From contig NC_079243.1 in assembly GCF_028009165.1 (NCBI RefSeq), forward strand, positions 2,232,001 to 2,296,000: a stretch of DNA of 64,000 nucleotides. Direction: 5' to 3'. Position 1 is the first letter of the stretch. Each line of letters starts with the position of its first letter. The notes under the pieces were generated by a model that was given only the letters and a program-made list of their open reading frames with translations, did not search any database and was not told where the DNA came from. The position numbers were made by a program, and so were the translations under genes. Source of the stretch: Akanthomyces muscarius (taxonomy: Eukaryota > Ascomycota > Sordariomycetes > Hypocreales > Cordycipitaceae). Below, one piece after another: positions 45,127-57,555 of this stretch.

Positions 45127-47065
45127 ATGGCTATCCCAAAAAGCATTGCTGCTGACTTCACCTGGGAGCTCGCTGCGTACACATCCCTCGCGTGTTGGGT
45201 CGTCTATGCGGTATGTCTGGGCGTCTACCGGTTGTGGTACAGTCCCATTGCCCACCTGCCTGGCCCCAAGCTTGCCGCGTTGACGCAGTACTACGAATTT
45301 TACTATGACATTATTCTTGGTGGACAGTACACTTTTCGCATTGTCGAGATGCACAAGCAGTACGGTCCGGTTGTGAGGATCAGTCCCTGGGAGGTCCATG
45401 TTAGTGATCATGACTTTCATTCTGAACTCTACCCAGGGCCGCACCGCCGTCGCCACAAGTGGCTGTTCTGGGCCAAGCAGGTGAGAAAACTTTCAATGGT
45501 TGCTTGCGCTTGCATGGTACGCTGCTAACATGATGTAGTTTGGAGCTCCTCGTATGTATGATTCGTGCCATTCCCGTGGCATATTCTAACTCTGCTTCAG
45601 ACAGTGGTCTGGCGACTCTCGACCACGACCATCACCGGCTCCGCCGCACCCCCTTGAACCAGTTCTTCTCGACCAAGGGCGTTCGCGATCTCCAACCCAT
45701 TCTCGAAGAACGGGTAGACCAGCTTCTAGGCCGTCTGCATCGCGAGGGACGGGACCGTCCAACTGAGCCGCTTGATCTCATGTATCCGTTCTCTGCTTAC
45801 ACCAACGGTATGCATCAGCAATATGTAAACGAAGAGTAATCTACAAGGCTGGCTAACAATTGCACTAGACGTCATCAATCAATACGCTTTTGCGCGAAGC
45901 GATCACCTAAGTACGAAAACCTGCCGATTCTAAATATCAACGCTAACGTGTTGCAGTCGAGGAGCCTGACTTTGGTGCTGCTACAATTGACAGCCTCCTT
46001 AAGGGCACACATATGGGACCAATCATAAAACACATGAACTGGGCTCTGACGCTCGTCAATGCTCTACCAGAATCAGTCTCGGGGCGCTGGGTGCCTGGTA
46101 CGTATTCTACCTCTGCAAAAATAGAGACATGAGCTTACTTTTGTAGGCTGGGACGGTTGGTTGAAGCTCAAGAACGACATCCTTGGCCAAATTCGCGACA
46201 TCAAGGCTACACAAGGGACTAAGAACTGGGAACTCGATGTCGACCACCCGACCATTTTCCACGAATTGCTTTCCTCCGAAATACTACCCGACGTTGAAAA
46301 GGAGACTGATCGCCTGGCGCAAGATGGACAGATTCTCGTCCAAGGCGGCACTCTGACTACATCTTGGGCGCTCTCACTTGCCGTTTTCCACCTGTGCCAC
46401 CGACCGGAAACACTCAAAAAGCTTCGCGACGAGCTGTTTGAGGCGATTCCCGATGTCAACGAGGCCGTCCCCCTCGCGCGGCTCGAGAGCCTGCCGTACC
46501 TGCGCGCCGTAGTCAAGGAGACACTGCGCCACAGCGTCGGCACGAGCAGCCGCCTGTCCCGCATCGCGCCCGACGAGTCGTTTGACGTGGCCGATCCCGA
46601 CACCGGCAAGTCGTACCACATTCCCGCCGGCACCGTCATCAGCATGAGCCCGTACCGCACCATCATGGACGCGAGCATTTTTACGGACCCACTGGCCTTC
46701 CACCCCGAGCGATGGCTCAACGAGGACGAACGGCTGGACGGGTATCTGATCATGTTTGGCGGCGGCACGCGCGTCTGCCTCGGCCAGGCGCTCGCGCAGG
46801 CCGAGCTGCACCTGATGCTGTCCAAGCTCTTTCGCCGCTGGGGTAGCGGCGGCGAGGTGGGCGGAGACGAGACGGGTGACAGGCGCGAGGGTGACGTGGG
46901 TGTGTTTAAGATTTTCGAAACGACGCCAAAAGATTGTGAAATGGCGTCGGATTACTTTATCCCATTGCCTTACAAGGTACGTAGCCGATCCGCGGATGTG
47001 AGGGCCGAATTAATGGTGTGTTGTAGGGCAGCAAGGGTTTGCGATTTCTTCTGGAAGCTTTTTAA
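45127..47065 (+). CDS. Cytochrome P450 of fungal secondary-metabolism type, 7 exons with a 13-nt micro-exon
   Basis: Exons: 45127-45480, 45539-45551, 45601-45807, 45869-45910, 45957-46097, 46147-46976, 47027-47065. All junctions are GT...AG with consistent phases; product 541 residues. The start has a textbook context (GCCACCATGG). Residues about 12-32 form the membrane anchor, followed by the Pro-rich hinge L-P-G-P-K. The micro-exon encodes F-G-A-P of the region before D-H-D-x-H-R-x-R-R. K-helix ExxR is K-E-T-L-R; the heme loop F-G-G-G-T-R-V-C-L-G has Cys463 as iron ligand. The I-helix reads G-G-T-L-T-T, with no acidic residue before the Thr pair, a variant known in some fungal P450 families. 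The last exon supplies the typical end G-S-K-G-L-R. It resembles trichodiene-oxygenase-like P450s; substrate unknown. Confidence 0.92.
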
Positions 47066-47915
47066 TTGGCGCAGCGGGGGATGCTCATAGGATGCAATCA
47101 TTAGGACCGGGAATATATGGTTCAAGTCACACACGACGTATTAGTATCTCTGCTATGAATACAATCCTTACTTGCACATCGGGCCGGCGCGCTCTCCAAT
47201 ACTCCGTCTTTCGTTACTAATAAGGTGCGAGCAACAACGCGTCTGCGGCCAGTTCTCCACGGAGTAACTAGCCCGTCCCTATTTCAATTTTCCTTCCCGA
47301 CAAATCGCAGCTCAAGACTGTGCCTGACAAACCCCGGATCTGCTGGTGCCGGACGCCACTAGCAAGGTTGGTGGATCGGATGGGCAAGAAGCCGGGGGAC
47401 GCCACGCGAAAGAACACGGCCGACCTATTATTTCATTGCTTTTTGTCATCTTGTTGCCTTCCTGAGGTCCGTCCGTGTAATTAAAGCACGAAATTGTATC
47501 TCTTTTCATTTTATTTTTTACTGCCACCGTGGCCGCAGTGTAGTTTGAAACACAGACCCAGCACGCACGCACCTCAGCGCCGCCAGCTCTGATAGGTGTC
47601 ATACAGTCAAGCTCCTGATACACAAACACCAAACCCGCCTGTGGGGTTTCCCCTGTCACTCCCTACCTACCTACCTACCGAACTAATGCCTAGATAGGTG
47701 ATGGCACCAGGTTCCCAAGCGCACAGCTCGGCCTGAAATCTTTCCTCTAGCTGCCTACCCGGCGCGTTTTGTTTCTACATTGTTTACCGCTTCTGGAAAT
47801 ACCATTCTGTTCTTGCACCAGCTGGACCACTGTGTTTCTCGATCTTGCATGAATCTCCTGTCCGCCACGTTTACCTAATCTACTACCTTATCGTTACTTG
47901 GCATCGTCATCCACC
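47066..47915. other. Intergenic region, promoter of the MFS gene
   Basis: About 0.85 kb. It contains a (CCTA)n tract of four to five copies near 47662-47680 and a C/T-rich leader before the ATG at 47916. No gene recognised. Confidence 0.5.
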
Positions 47916-49483
47916 ATGGCAGCTGCAGTCGACCCAGCTACGCGGAAGCGAGTCCTGCGAGTAATCGCTTTCTCGCTGCTCCTTGACTTGGTATGGACCG
48001 ACCCTTGACCCCCTTCTCCAGCTTCGGCGCAAGCTGTATCGTCCCTCGAGCATTGCCCCACGCACGCGTGCACCGGCGGAAGCCGCAAGCAAACCGAAAG
48101 CTGACCACCCCCATCTTCGACAGATCTCCTTCACATTCATCCTGCCGCTCTTCCCGCGCCTGCTCGAATTCTATCGCGATAGCGAAGCTCCCGCCCTCCT
48201 CAATGGCGGCCCGCCGACCCTGCTGCAGCGCGTCATCAGCGGCCTCAATAGCTACAAGGCGTCGTTTGCGCGCCCGATCGAGTCCCGCTACGACATTGTC
48301 CTGCTCGGCGGCGCAATGGGCTCCTTGTTTTCGTAAGACGCCAAACCCCCCATTGCGAATACTATACATCTCTTCAGTTTTCTAACCTCTGAGTTGCAGT
48401 CTGCTCCAGGCGTTTGCGTCGCCGCTGATTGGCCGCCTCTCTGATCGATACGGCCGTCGCAAGGCTCTCCTCGCCTCCATGACCGGCAACATCATCTCCG
48501 TGCTGCTCTGGGTCGCCGCGGTCGACTTTCGAACCTTTATCGCGAGCCGTGTCGTCGGCGGTCTCTCCGAGGGCAACATTCAGCTGGCCACCGCCATGGC
48601 CAGCGACATTTCGGACGAGGCGTCGCGCGGCTCGACTATGGCCATCATCGGCGCCTGCTTCTCTGTGGCCTTTACCTTTGGCCCCGCGCTAGGGGCCTGG
48701 CTGAGCACCGTTCCCTCGGTCAAGGCCAACCCCTTTGCGACGGCCGCCGGTGTCAGCTTGGCGCTCATTGTGGTGGAAACAGTCTATCTGTACTTTTACC
48801 TGCCCGAGACGCTCCCTGCCATTACGGGCAAGAAGGCGGCTACTGCCGACAGCGCAAAGCAAAACGGCAACGGTACCAGTTCCTCTGCTCCCAAGAAGAC
48901 TGTCGAGAGGACAAATTCGCACATTATCCTCAACGCCGTGCACTTTGTCTTCTTGCTGTTCTTCTCCGGCATGGAAAGCTCGCTGTCTTTCATGACCTAC
49001 GATCTCTTCTCGTTTACGTCTGGCAACAACGGCCGCCTCCTCGGCTTCATCGGCCTCGTCGCGTCTATCCTGCAAGGCGGGGTGACTCGGCGTCTCCCCC
49101 CGCTGACCTCTGTGCGCCTCGGCACGACGGCCTGCCTGGCCGCCTTTGTGCTGCTGGCGCGTCTCAACACCACCGGCGGCCTCTACGCGGCGGCGACCTG
49201 CCTGGCCATCACCTCGGCGACTGTGGTGACGGGCCTGAATGCGCTCAGCAGCTTCGAGGCCAACGAGGACGAGCGAGGCAGCAAGCTGGGCAACCTGCGC
49301 AGCTGGGGCCAGCTTGGCCGTGGCCTAGGGCCTATTCTGTTTACTAGCATCTACTGGTGGGCCGGCAGGGAATATGCCTACACCGTCGGAGCGACAGGCA
49401 CAGCCGTAGTAGCGGCTGCTGCCTTTGGCCTGCTCAAAACGCCCAAGGCCTCGTTGAAAAAGGCGTCGGTCAAGAGCCAATAA
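47916..49483 (+). CDS. MFS transporter, MFSD10/TetA-like (DHA1-type)
   Basis: Three exons, 47916-47990, 48124-48332 and 48400-49483, phases consistent; 455 residues. The start has context CCACCATGG. About 12 membrane helices are predicted by eye. The signature between helices 2 and 3 is G-R-L-S-D-R-Y-G-R-R-K, the MFS motif A, followed by G-G-L-S-E-G-N in helix 4 and G-P-A-L-G-A-W in helix 5 (motif C-like, seen in drug/H+ antiporters). A hydrophilic loop rich in Lys, Ser and Asn lies in the middle (about residues 256-284). The sequence follows the pattern of the MFSD10 (tetracycline-transporter-like) group of eukaryotes. Role: probably proton-coupled efflux of small organic ions; substrate not deducible. 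It lies 0.85 kb after the P450 on the same strand. Confidence 0.88.
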
Positions 49484-50159
49484 TGTGCCGTCGCCACAGC
49501 TACACCATACATGAGAACTGAAATATAGCATTGTATAGTTAACGGCCTGGGTGGCATTTGGATACACACTAATGAAAATCATTCAAAAAGTTCAATGATC
49601 GTGGAGTGCAACCTGCCAACGCTTTTTCACTGTTTCAATATTCATGTGCATGTGCAGAGTTAATCGGCAGGTTTGGCCGCCCTCCACCCGTCTCGTGTTG
49701 CAATGATTTCAAAAATTCTAGCATCTTCGTCCCCGCGGCCACCATAAAATCTAATTACACCCTGTAGCCTCCACTGCAGCAGCAGTGCTTGGACTTTTGT
49801 CGAGACCTGCACTGAAGCACAGGCCCGATTTCGGTGCGACATGTCAATCAACAAAAATTCCACGTCTACATCTTTGATAACGATCCATGTTCGAGTATTT
49901 GTTTTCTCATACGAATAAAGTCATGATGTTTGCGATCGCGGAGTCGCTGTCAGTCTCACTTAAAAAAAATCAAGGTCGGCTCACAGCCTCGTGAGTCAGG
50001 CCGTTTAGTTGGTTAAAATCTGACAGCACACCAAGAGCAACTCTCGGGTCGCAACACAAAGCCATAAAGGGACTGCTGTTTCGAAGAAGAAGAAACGGAA
50101 ACAAACAGAAGAAGAAGAAAAAAGGAAGAAAAAAAAAGAACCACATAAAAGTAAAAGCC
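49484..50159. other. Intergenic region
   Basis: About 0.68 kb between the MFS gene and the P-loop gene. The last 70 nt before the ATG is almost pure A/G (GAAGAAGAAG...), an unusual purine-rich leader. No gene recognised. Confidence 0.5.
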
Positions 50160-50861
50160 ATGTCCGGCCAATTCGTCTGGATCAACGGCATGCCCGGCGT
50201 CGGCAAGCTCACCGTCGCGCGCGCCCTGCACGCCCTCCTCCCCGGATCGCACCTCGTCGACAACCACTCCCTCATCGACCAAGTCACCGTCCCACGCTCC
50301 AACCCCTCCTACAACGCCGAGCGCGAGCGCGTCCGCGACGCCGTGTACACCTCGCTCGTGCACCCTTCCTCCGACGAGGAGAGCGCGTGCGGGGATCAGG
50401 CGGCGCAGCTCGCGCACGTCGTCATTTTTACCGGTACGGCGGCTTACCCTATATCCACACCCAACGGACTTCTTCGTTCCTTCTTTCCGCCTGCTACCCG
50501 AAAAGCAGAGTATTACTGACATTCAGAGCTACTAGACTTTTTCACCGCGGGCACCATTGGCGCGGAATGGTCGCAGGCGCATCAGAAAGCGGCCGCCAAG
50601 GCAGGCCGTCCGTTTCTGCCCGTCTATCTGACATGTGAGCGCCAGGAAAACCTGCGACGCGTGACGAGGCCGGAGCGTGGCGAGAAGGGAAGTAGCAAGC
50701 TCACGGATGTGGAATTGGTGCGGAAATTCATGGACGACTCCAAGATTTATAAATTTCCTGGCATCGGGATCGACATTGACACGACGGCGAGGGTGCCAGA
50801 GGAGACGGCGCAGCTAATACGGGAAGCAATGGATGCTCAACTACGCGAGACGCGAGCATGA
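50160..50861 (+). CDS. Small P-loop NTPase, kinase-like (AAA_33/Cpt-like)
   Basis: Two exons, 50160-50433 and 50527-50861, with a 93-nt intron; 202 residues. The Walker A motif is at residues 8-18 (I-N-G-M-P-G-V-G-K-L-T). A strand V-V-I-F-T precedes the splice, then E-L-L-D-F-F. A Cys-containing strand F-L-P-V-Y-L-T-C-E and an R-x3-R-x3-R lid-like stretch (near R-R-V-T-R-P-E-R) follow, as in small-molecule kinases of the shikimate/chloramphenicol-phosphotransferase-like P-loop group. The phosphate acceptor is unknown. The first half of the intron is in frame, so an unspliced product would run on 29 codons before stopping. Confidence 0.75.
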
Positions 50862-51009
50862 GCGTTTGTGTACGTTTAAACGAGATGCACGAAAGAAGCA
50901 CATTGAGAATTGGTCAAAATCGCTCTAGATTCATCTAACTTGTAATATTTTTTGAAATTATACATTCTGGATATTCCTCCCCGGCTCCAAGCAAAACGTG
51001 GTTACACAT

Positions 51010-52885
51010 CTACAGGAACTTGCTCTTCTCGACGACGTAGAGGTCGACGTACTCGTCGACAGACATGGTCTCGAGCTTCTTGGCGTTCTGGCTCAGCTCG
51101 ACAAGCTCGTTGACGCGAGCCTCGGGCAGGTGAGGGGTCAGGTGGCGCTTGTACTTGGCTAGGATGACGGGCTTGGCCTCGTCACGGCGGAGACGGTGGC
51201 CGAGAGGAGCCTCGACAGCAACCTCGTCCAGCACGGTGCCGTCGTTGAGCTCGACGGTGAGAGCGTTGGAGATGGTGCGGAGCTCGGGGTTGTGGTAGTC
51301 CTGGGTGTACTGAGGATCCTCGACGCACTTGATCTTCTGGCGAAGGGACTCGACGAGCTCCGAGGTGGCAGCTTCGCCGCCGTCGGTGTAGTCGGTGGCC
51401 TCGAGGCGGCCAAAGACGAGCATGGTGGCGCACATGTACTGAATGCAGTGGTCGCGGTCGGCAAAGTTGTCCATGGGCTTGAACTGCTTGTCGATGATGC
51501 GGATGCAGGCCTCGTGGGTGCGGCAGGTGATGGCCTTGATGTCGGCGGCCGACTTGCCCATCTTCTTGAGCATGTGGTGAATCTTCTCGGAAGCCTCAAC
51601 AGCCGTCTGAGAGTGGAATTCGGCTAGAAGCTTGTTAGTTGATGATTCTGGAGACTGGTGCAAATGAGTTGTAGGACATACCAGGGTAGGAGACCTTGAA
51701 GAGGACATTCTCCATGACGTAGCTGCCGTAGGGGCGCTGGAACTCAAACTTCTTGCCCTTGAAGAGGACATCGTAGAAACCCCAGACGGGAGCGGAGAGG
51801 ACGGTGGGAACACCAGCCTCGCCATTCATGACCTTGAGGGCCAGGTTGACGGCCCGCTGGCAAGCATCACCGGCAGCCCAGGACTTGCGGGACATGGTGT
51901 TGGGGGTGTGACGGTAAGTGCGGAGGGACTGACCGTCGACCCAGGCCTGGGTCACGGCGTCGGCAATCTGCTTCTCGTTGAGGCCGAGCATCTTGGAGAC
52001 GACGGCGGTGGAGGCAACCTTGACGAGGACAACGTGGTCGAGGCCGACCTTGTTGTAGGAGTTGAGGAGGGCCAGGCAGCCCTGGATCTCGTGGGCCTTG
52101 ATCATGGCCTCGAGGACGTCCTTGATGTTGAAGATCTTGCCACCGGCGAGGTTGCCGCCGGCCTTGTTGGTGCGGTTGATCCAGTCAGCGACGGCGAGGA
52201 TGGCGCCAAGGTTGTCCGAGGGGTGACCCCACTCGGCGGCCAGCCAGCAGTCGTTGAAGTCAAGCCAGCGGATCATGGCGCCAATGTTGAAGGCACCGTT
52301 GACAGGGTCGAGGACAAAGGGGGTGCCGGGAACCTTGGTACCGTTGGGCACGACGGTGCCGGGGACAATGGGGCCGAGGAGCTTGGTGCACTCCTTGAAG
52401 CGGAGGCCCTCAAGACCGCAGCCGAGGGTGTCGAGGAGGATCCATCGGGCAGTGTCGAACTGTGACGAGGGTCAGTATGTAATCCAAGTCGTGTCGAAAG
52501 GAATTGAAGCTTCTCGTGAACCGAATACCCCGTTGCGAGAGGAACTCGTTGGGGATGGTGGGGTAAAGCGATTCTTCCCGAGATGCAACAATCTCCCGGC
52601 GGGGGTACTTACAGCAAGCTCAGAGTCAATGGGCTTGTTGGCGACAAAGTCGGCAATGTCCTTGATCTCGGGGTCGTATTCTCTGGCACCGGAAGTCATG
52701 TTGGGCGCGCCGGACAGTCTAGCAGCAGAGGTGGAAAAGGTGTTGCGGGAGGCAGGAAGCGAGCCGGCGATGCGAAGGGCGCCGACGGAGGCCGAGCGGA
52801 TGGCAGCGGCGCAAGGCAGAACGCGAGTAGGCTGGAGACGCAGCTGCTTGGAGGCGGAACGCAGGCTACGGTTGACAGCGGACAT
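51010..52885 (-). CDS. prpD: 2-methylcitrate dehydratase, mitochondrial (MmgE/PrpD family)
   Basis: Three exons, 52885-52613, 52459-51682 and 51623-51010; phases agree; 554 residues. The first 60 residues are a clear mitochondrial presequence (many Arg, Ser, Ala, no acids). The body is a full MmgE/PrpD protein: D-T-L-G-C-G near the start, the active-site region R-W-L-D-F-N-D-C-W with G-H-P-S-D-N-L-G-A, then [10 protein letters not shown] and, in the C-terminal lid, C-R-T-H-E-A. It dehydrates 2-methylcitrate to 2-methyl-cis-aconitate in the methylcitrate cycle, which removes propionyl-CoA formed from odd-chain fatty acids and some amino acids. An in-frame Met 27 codons upstream would spoil the presequence. 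The partner genes (methylcitrate synthase and lyase) are not in the window. Confidence 0.93.
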
Positions 52886-55109
52886 GATGCTGTCAATCAA
52901 TTGAGATGGAGGGATGGCGAGGAAGATGGAAGAGCGGAGATTGAGGGGGGATGAAGAAGGAATCAAAAATCTTTTGGGAGGGCAAAGTAAGAAAAAGGTC
53001 TTGGAAGGTCAGACCCGTGAAGCTGAGCCGAAGTTTTGGTGAGGCTCGGCTTGGTGCTTTGCCGCGGAATGCCGATCGGCCGGGGAGAGGGAGGTTTTTG
53101 GGCGTTGCTAGGGGTGCTGGGGTGCGTTTACAGGGGGCTTTTGGGCGCTGCACGCTGGGAACGGTGAGGAATCCGGGGGGCTGCAAAAAGGCTATTTGGT
53201 TGTTCGAGGCGTGCTGGACGACGGTACAATATACCCGCGCCATTTTTCTGTCGGTTACAGGTACCTCTGTCTACAGCTGCCCTCCAGCGCAGAAAAAGGC
53301 AAATTTCGGGGCTACAATCCGGGGCGTCGAGATGCCATTCGTAGTTTTACCAAGTCACTGATCTTATAGATAAATTACACGAATAATGATTATATTGTAC
53401 TCGTCCCCTGGAGCAATTCCCATGTGATTCATGTAGCTACTCAGACGGCATCCAGTGTTGGCCCGGTGTAGAGGGAGAAGCTCCGTTTGCTCGGCCAGAA
53501 TAGGAACCAAGCTCTGGCCCTCTGAGCACTAGATCTGGGTTTGCGGCCTCAGGCACCAGCTCTTGAAACAGACCTCTCGCAAGTCACCTGAGGCATGTAG
53601 TGACCAGTGCGAATACAGTATTTTACAAGTTAAGTAAGGGCCTTTGCGTTATCAAGTGTCTAAAGCGTAAACTCTGGAATTTTCCAGTGACCAGCTTTCT
53701 GCTTCTCGCCGAAACAGTCACAGCGGCTAGCTCGTGGCCTGGCCCATAACAGTGTCACACACATGTACGACTTACTGCCTCAAGCGTGTGCAGCTCCTAT
53801 CCCAGCGATTGGACTCGGCTGCTCAATTGAGGACTCGCCACAGTTTCACCCAATACGAGCACTTTCTTACTCTATTACTGGGAGCCAGCCACATGCATCT
53901 TGCTTTCTTCTGCCCTTCCCTGGCCTGCCATCTCTTGGCCGTGTGGCTGCTGCATGCGAATTTTTTCCCAAAGCTAGCCAGACAGGTACCCACCCCACCT
54001 GAGCAGACGTGCAGCCTGCGGGACGAACTAGCAGGCTGCTAACAAATGACAGGTATTGCATGCCACCGATGGCGCGCCCGCTTTCAGTGACTAGGAGGGG
54101 AAGGAGGGCCAAAGAAAAAAAATCCCGGTAGCTTGTCGTCGCATAGCAACCCAACAGACCCCTCTCGATTGGCTTCATGGGATATCTAGAAGCGGGTGCA
54201 CCGTCCAAAGTGCAGCGTTAGGCCGCATGAAACGCTTGGAGGGGGAGCCTGGAGGCCCTGCAGCACAGAAGGCAGCCAAGCAACGTAGGTACCTAGGAAC
54301 CTGATTGCGACGTAATGGTGGCCTGTGCATCCCGTGAAATCTCTGCGCCACAGCAAAGGTCTGGCAGTGAGGGGCATGGAGGGGTAGACAGCAGCAGTAG
54401 CACGGCAGCACAGTACTGGTAGCACAATATCTACGGCCAAGTGTATTCAGATTGAGGTCAAGCAGCAAACCAAAGTGATTCAGAGGTTGACTCAATGCAT
54501 CATCTCCTCCACTGGATCGCTGCCTGGGTATACCGCCACCTCGTTTTCATGCCTTGATGCCCTGCGATGGGACCAAACCTCCGAAGGTGCCCATCACGGC
54601 CGGACTAGGCGCTCTGTCCCGTCCACTGATTGGCGAGATCCTCCAAAAATAAGTGGGAATGCGGCGATGTGTGAGGAACAAGTGAAAAAAAGTTTTTTTT
54701 TTGTGCCTCAGCTTATTGCTGCGTCAGAGAAAAAAAAAACATGCCTCTTGTTAGGGCTAGTGGGCTGCCGCCACTCTCGCTCGTTGCCCCGCGCCAGTTG
54801 TTGCACCAGCCAGTTTTTTTCTCGCCCACTCCACCCCTCCCCCGCCAGACCTTTTAAAACTCCTCCTCCCACCATCCTCTTTAGAAATTTTCTTCTCTTG
54901 CTCTTTGTCTCGCATACCCGGTTCAAGCATCCGATCTGCGAATTCACGTACGTCTTCTCTTGCTCGAGCGTCCTTGGCCTGTGATGCCTTTTGAGGATGG
55001 ATTTCGACGCGTCGACAAGCTTGCGTTGTTTGCTAACACCGCCGCCTTCAGATTTTCCGAAAGGACATAACAAAAGAATCACTCGCATTCACACACAAAC
55101 ACCTTCAAA
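52886..55109. other. Divergent promoter region of prpD and tef1
   Basis: About 2.2 kb. Towards tef1 it has T- and A-runs near 54690-54740, a TTTTAAAA element near 54852 and pyrimidine-rich sequence (CTCCTCC..., TTTTCTTCTCTTGCTC...) down to the ATG, typical of strong fungal promoters. No gene recognised in the rest. Confidence 0.6.
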
Positions 55110-57005
<1,896 letters not shown>

Positions 57006-57555
57006 GCGACTTGACGTCGTTTCTTTCTGGTCGGCCAGGAACTGCTTTCCTGGTTTCATGAGCACACTTCTATGACTGAGATGAAAATTTTTGCTATTCA
57101 TGAGCGCTCGGCTTCTACAGCTGGGGCACAATCGTGAGAGGGCTACGATTAGGGATTTTCTTTGTCAAGGTTTTCTCATAATGTGTTATGTGACGAAAAT
57201 ATGAAAATAAAATAGAAAGTCAAGAAGTGATTCTGAAATATCTTTTGCCGTTCCTGATGTGACACGCCATAGTAAACCGTGCTTGGTTATGTCTCTGCAG
57301 TTGATTTTTGCTTGCACTCATGGCCACTGCCGCGCCAATGAGGAAGCCCTTCACGCGATTTTGCGGGTGCAGTGCTATGCCGCAATTATAGAACACAATT
57401 CTATCCTATACGCCAGCCATGTCATGGCATATATGCTCTAACTACATGCTCTAACTATCTCATCTTCTAATATACAATACAGTGGTGGTACATGTGTTTT
57501 TTCTTTACAGTTGCTTATCCGACTATGCGTCTCTGGTCGACGCTGTGGCTCCTCA
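57006..57555. other. Convergent intergenic region of tef1 and SLS1
   Basis: About 0.55 kb, AT-rich, should contain both 3' UTRs. No gene recognised. Confidence 0.6.
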
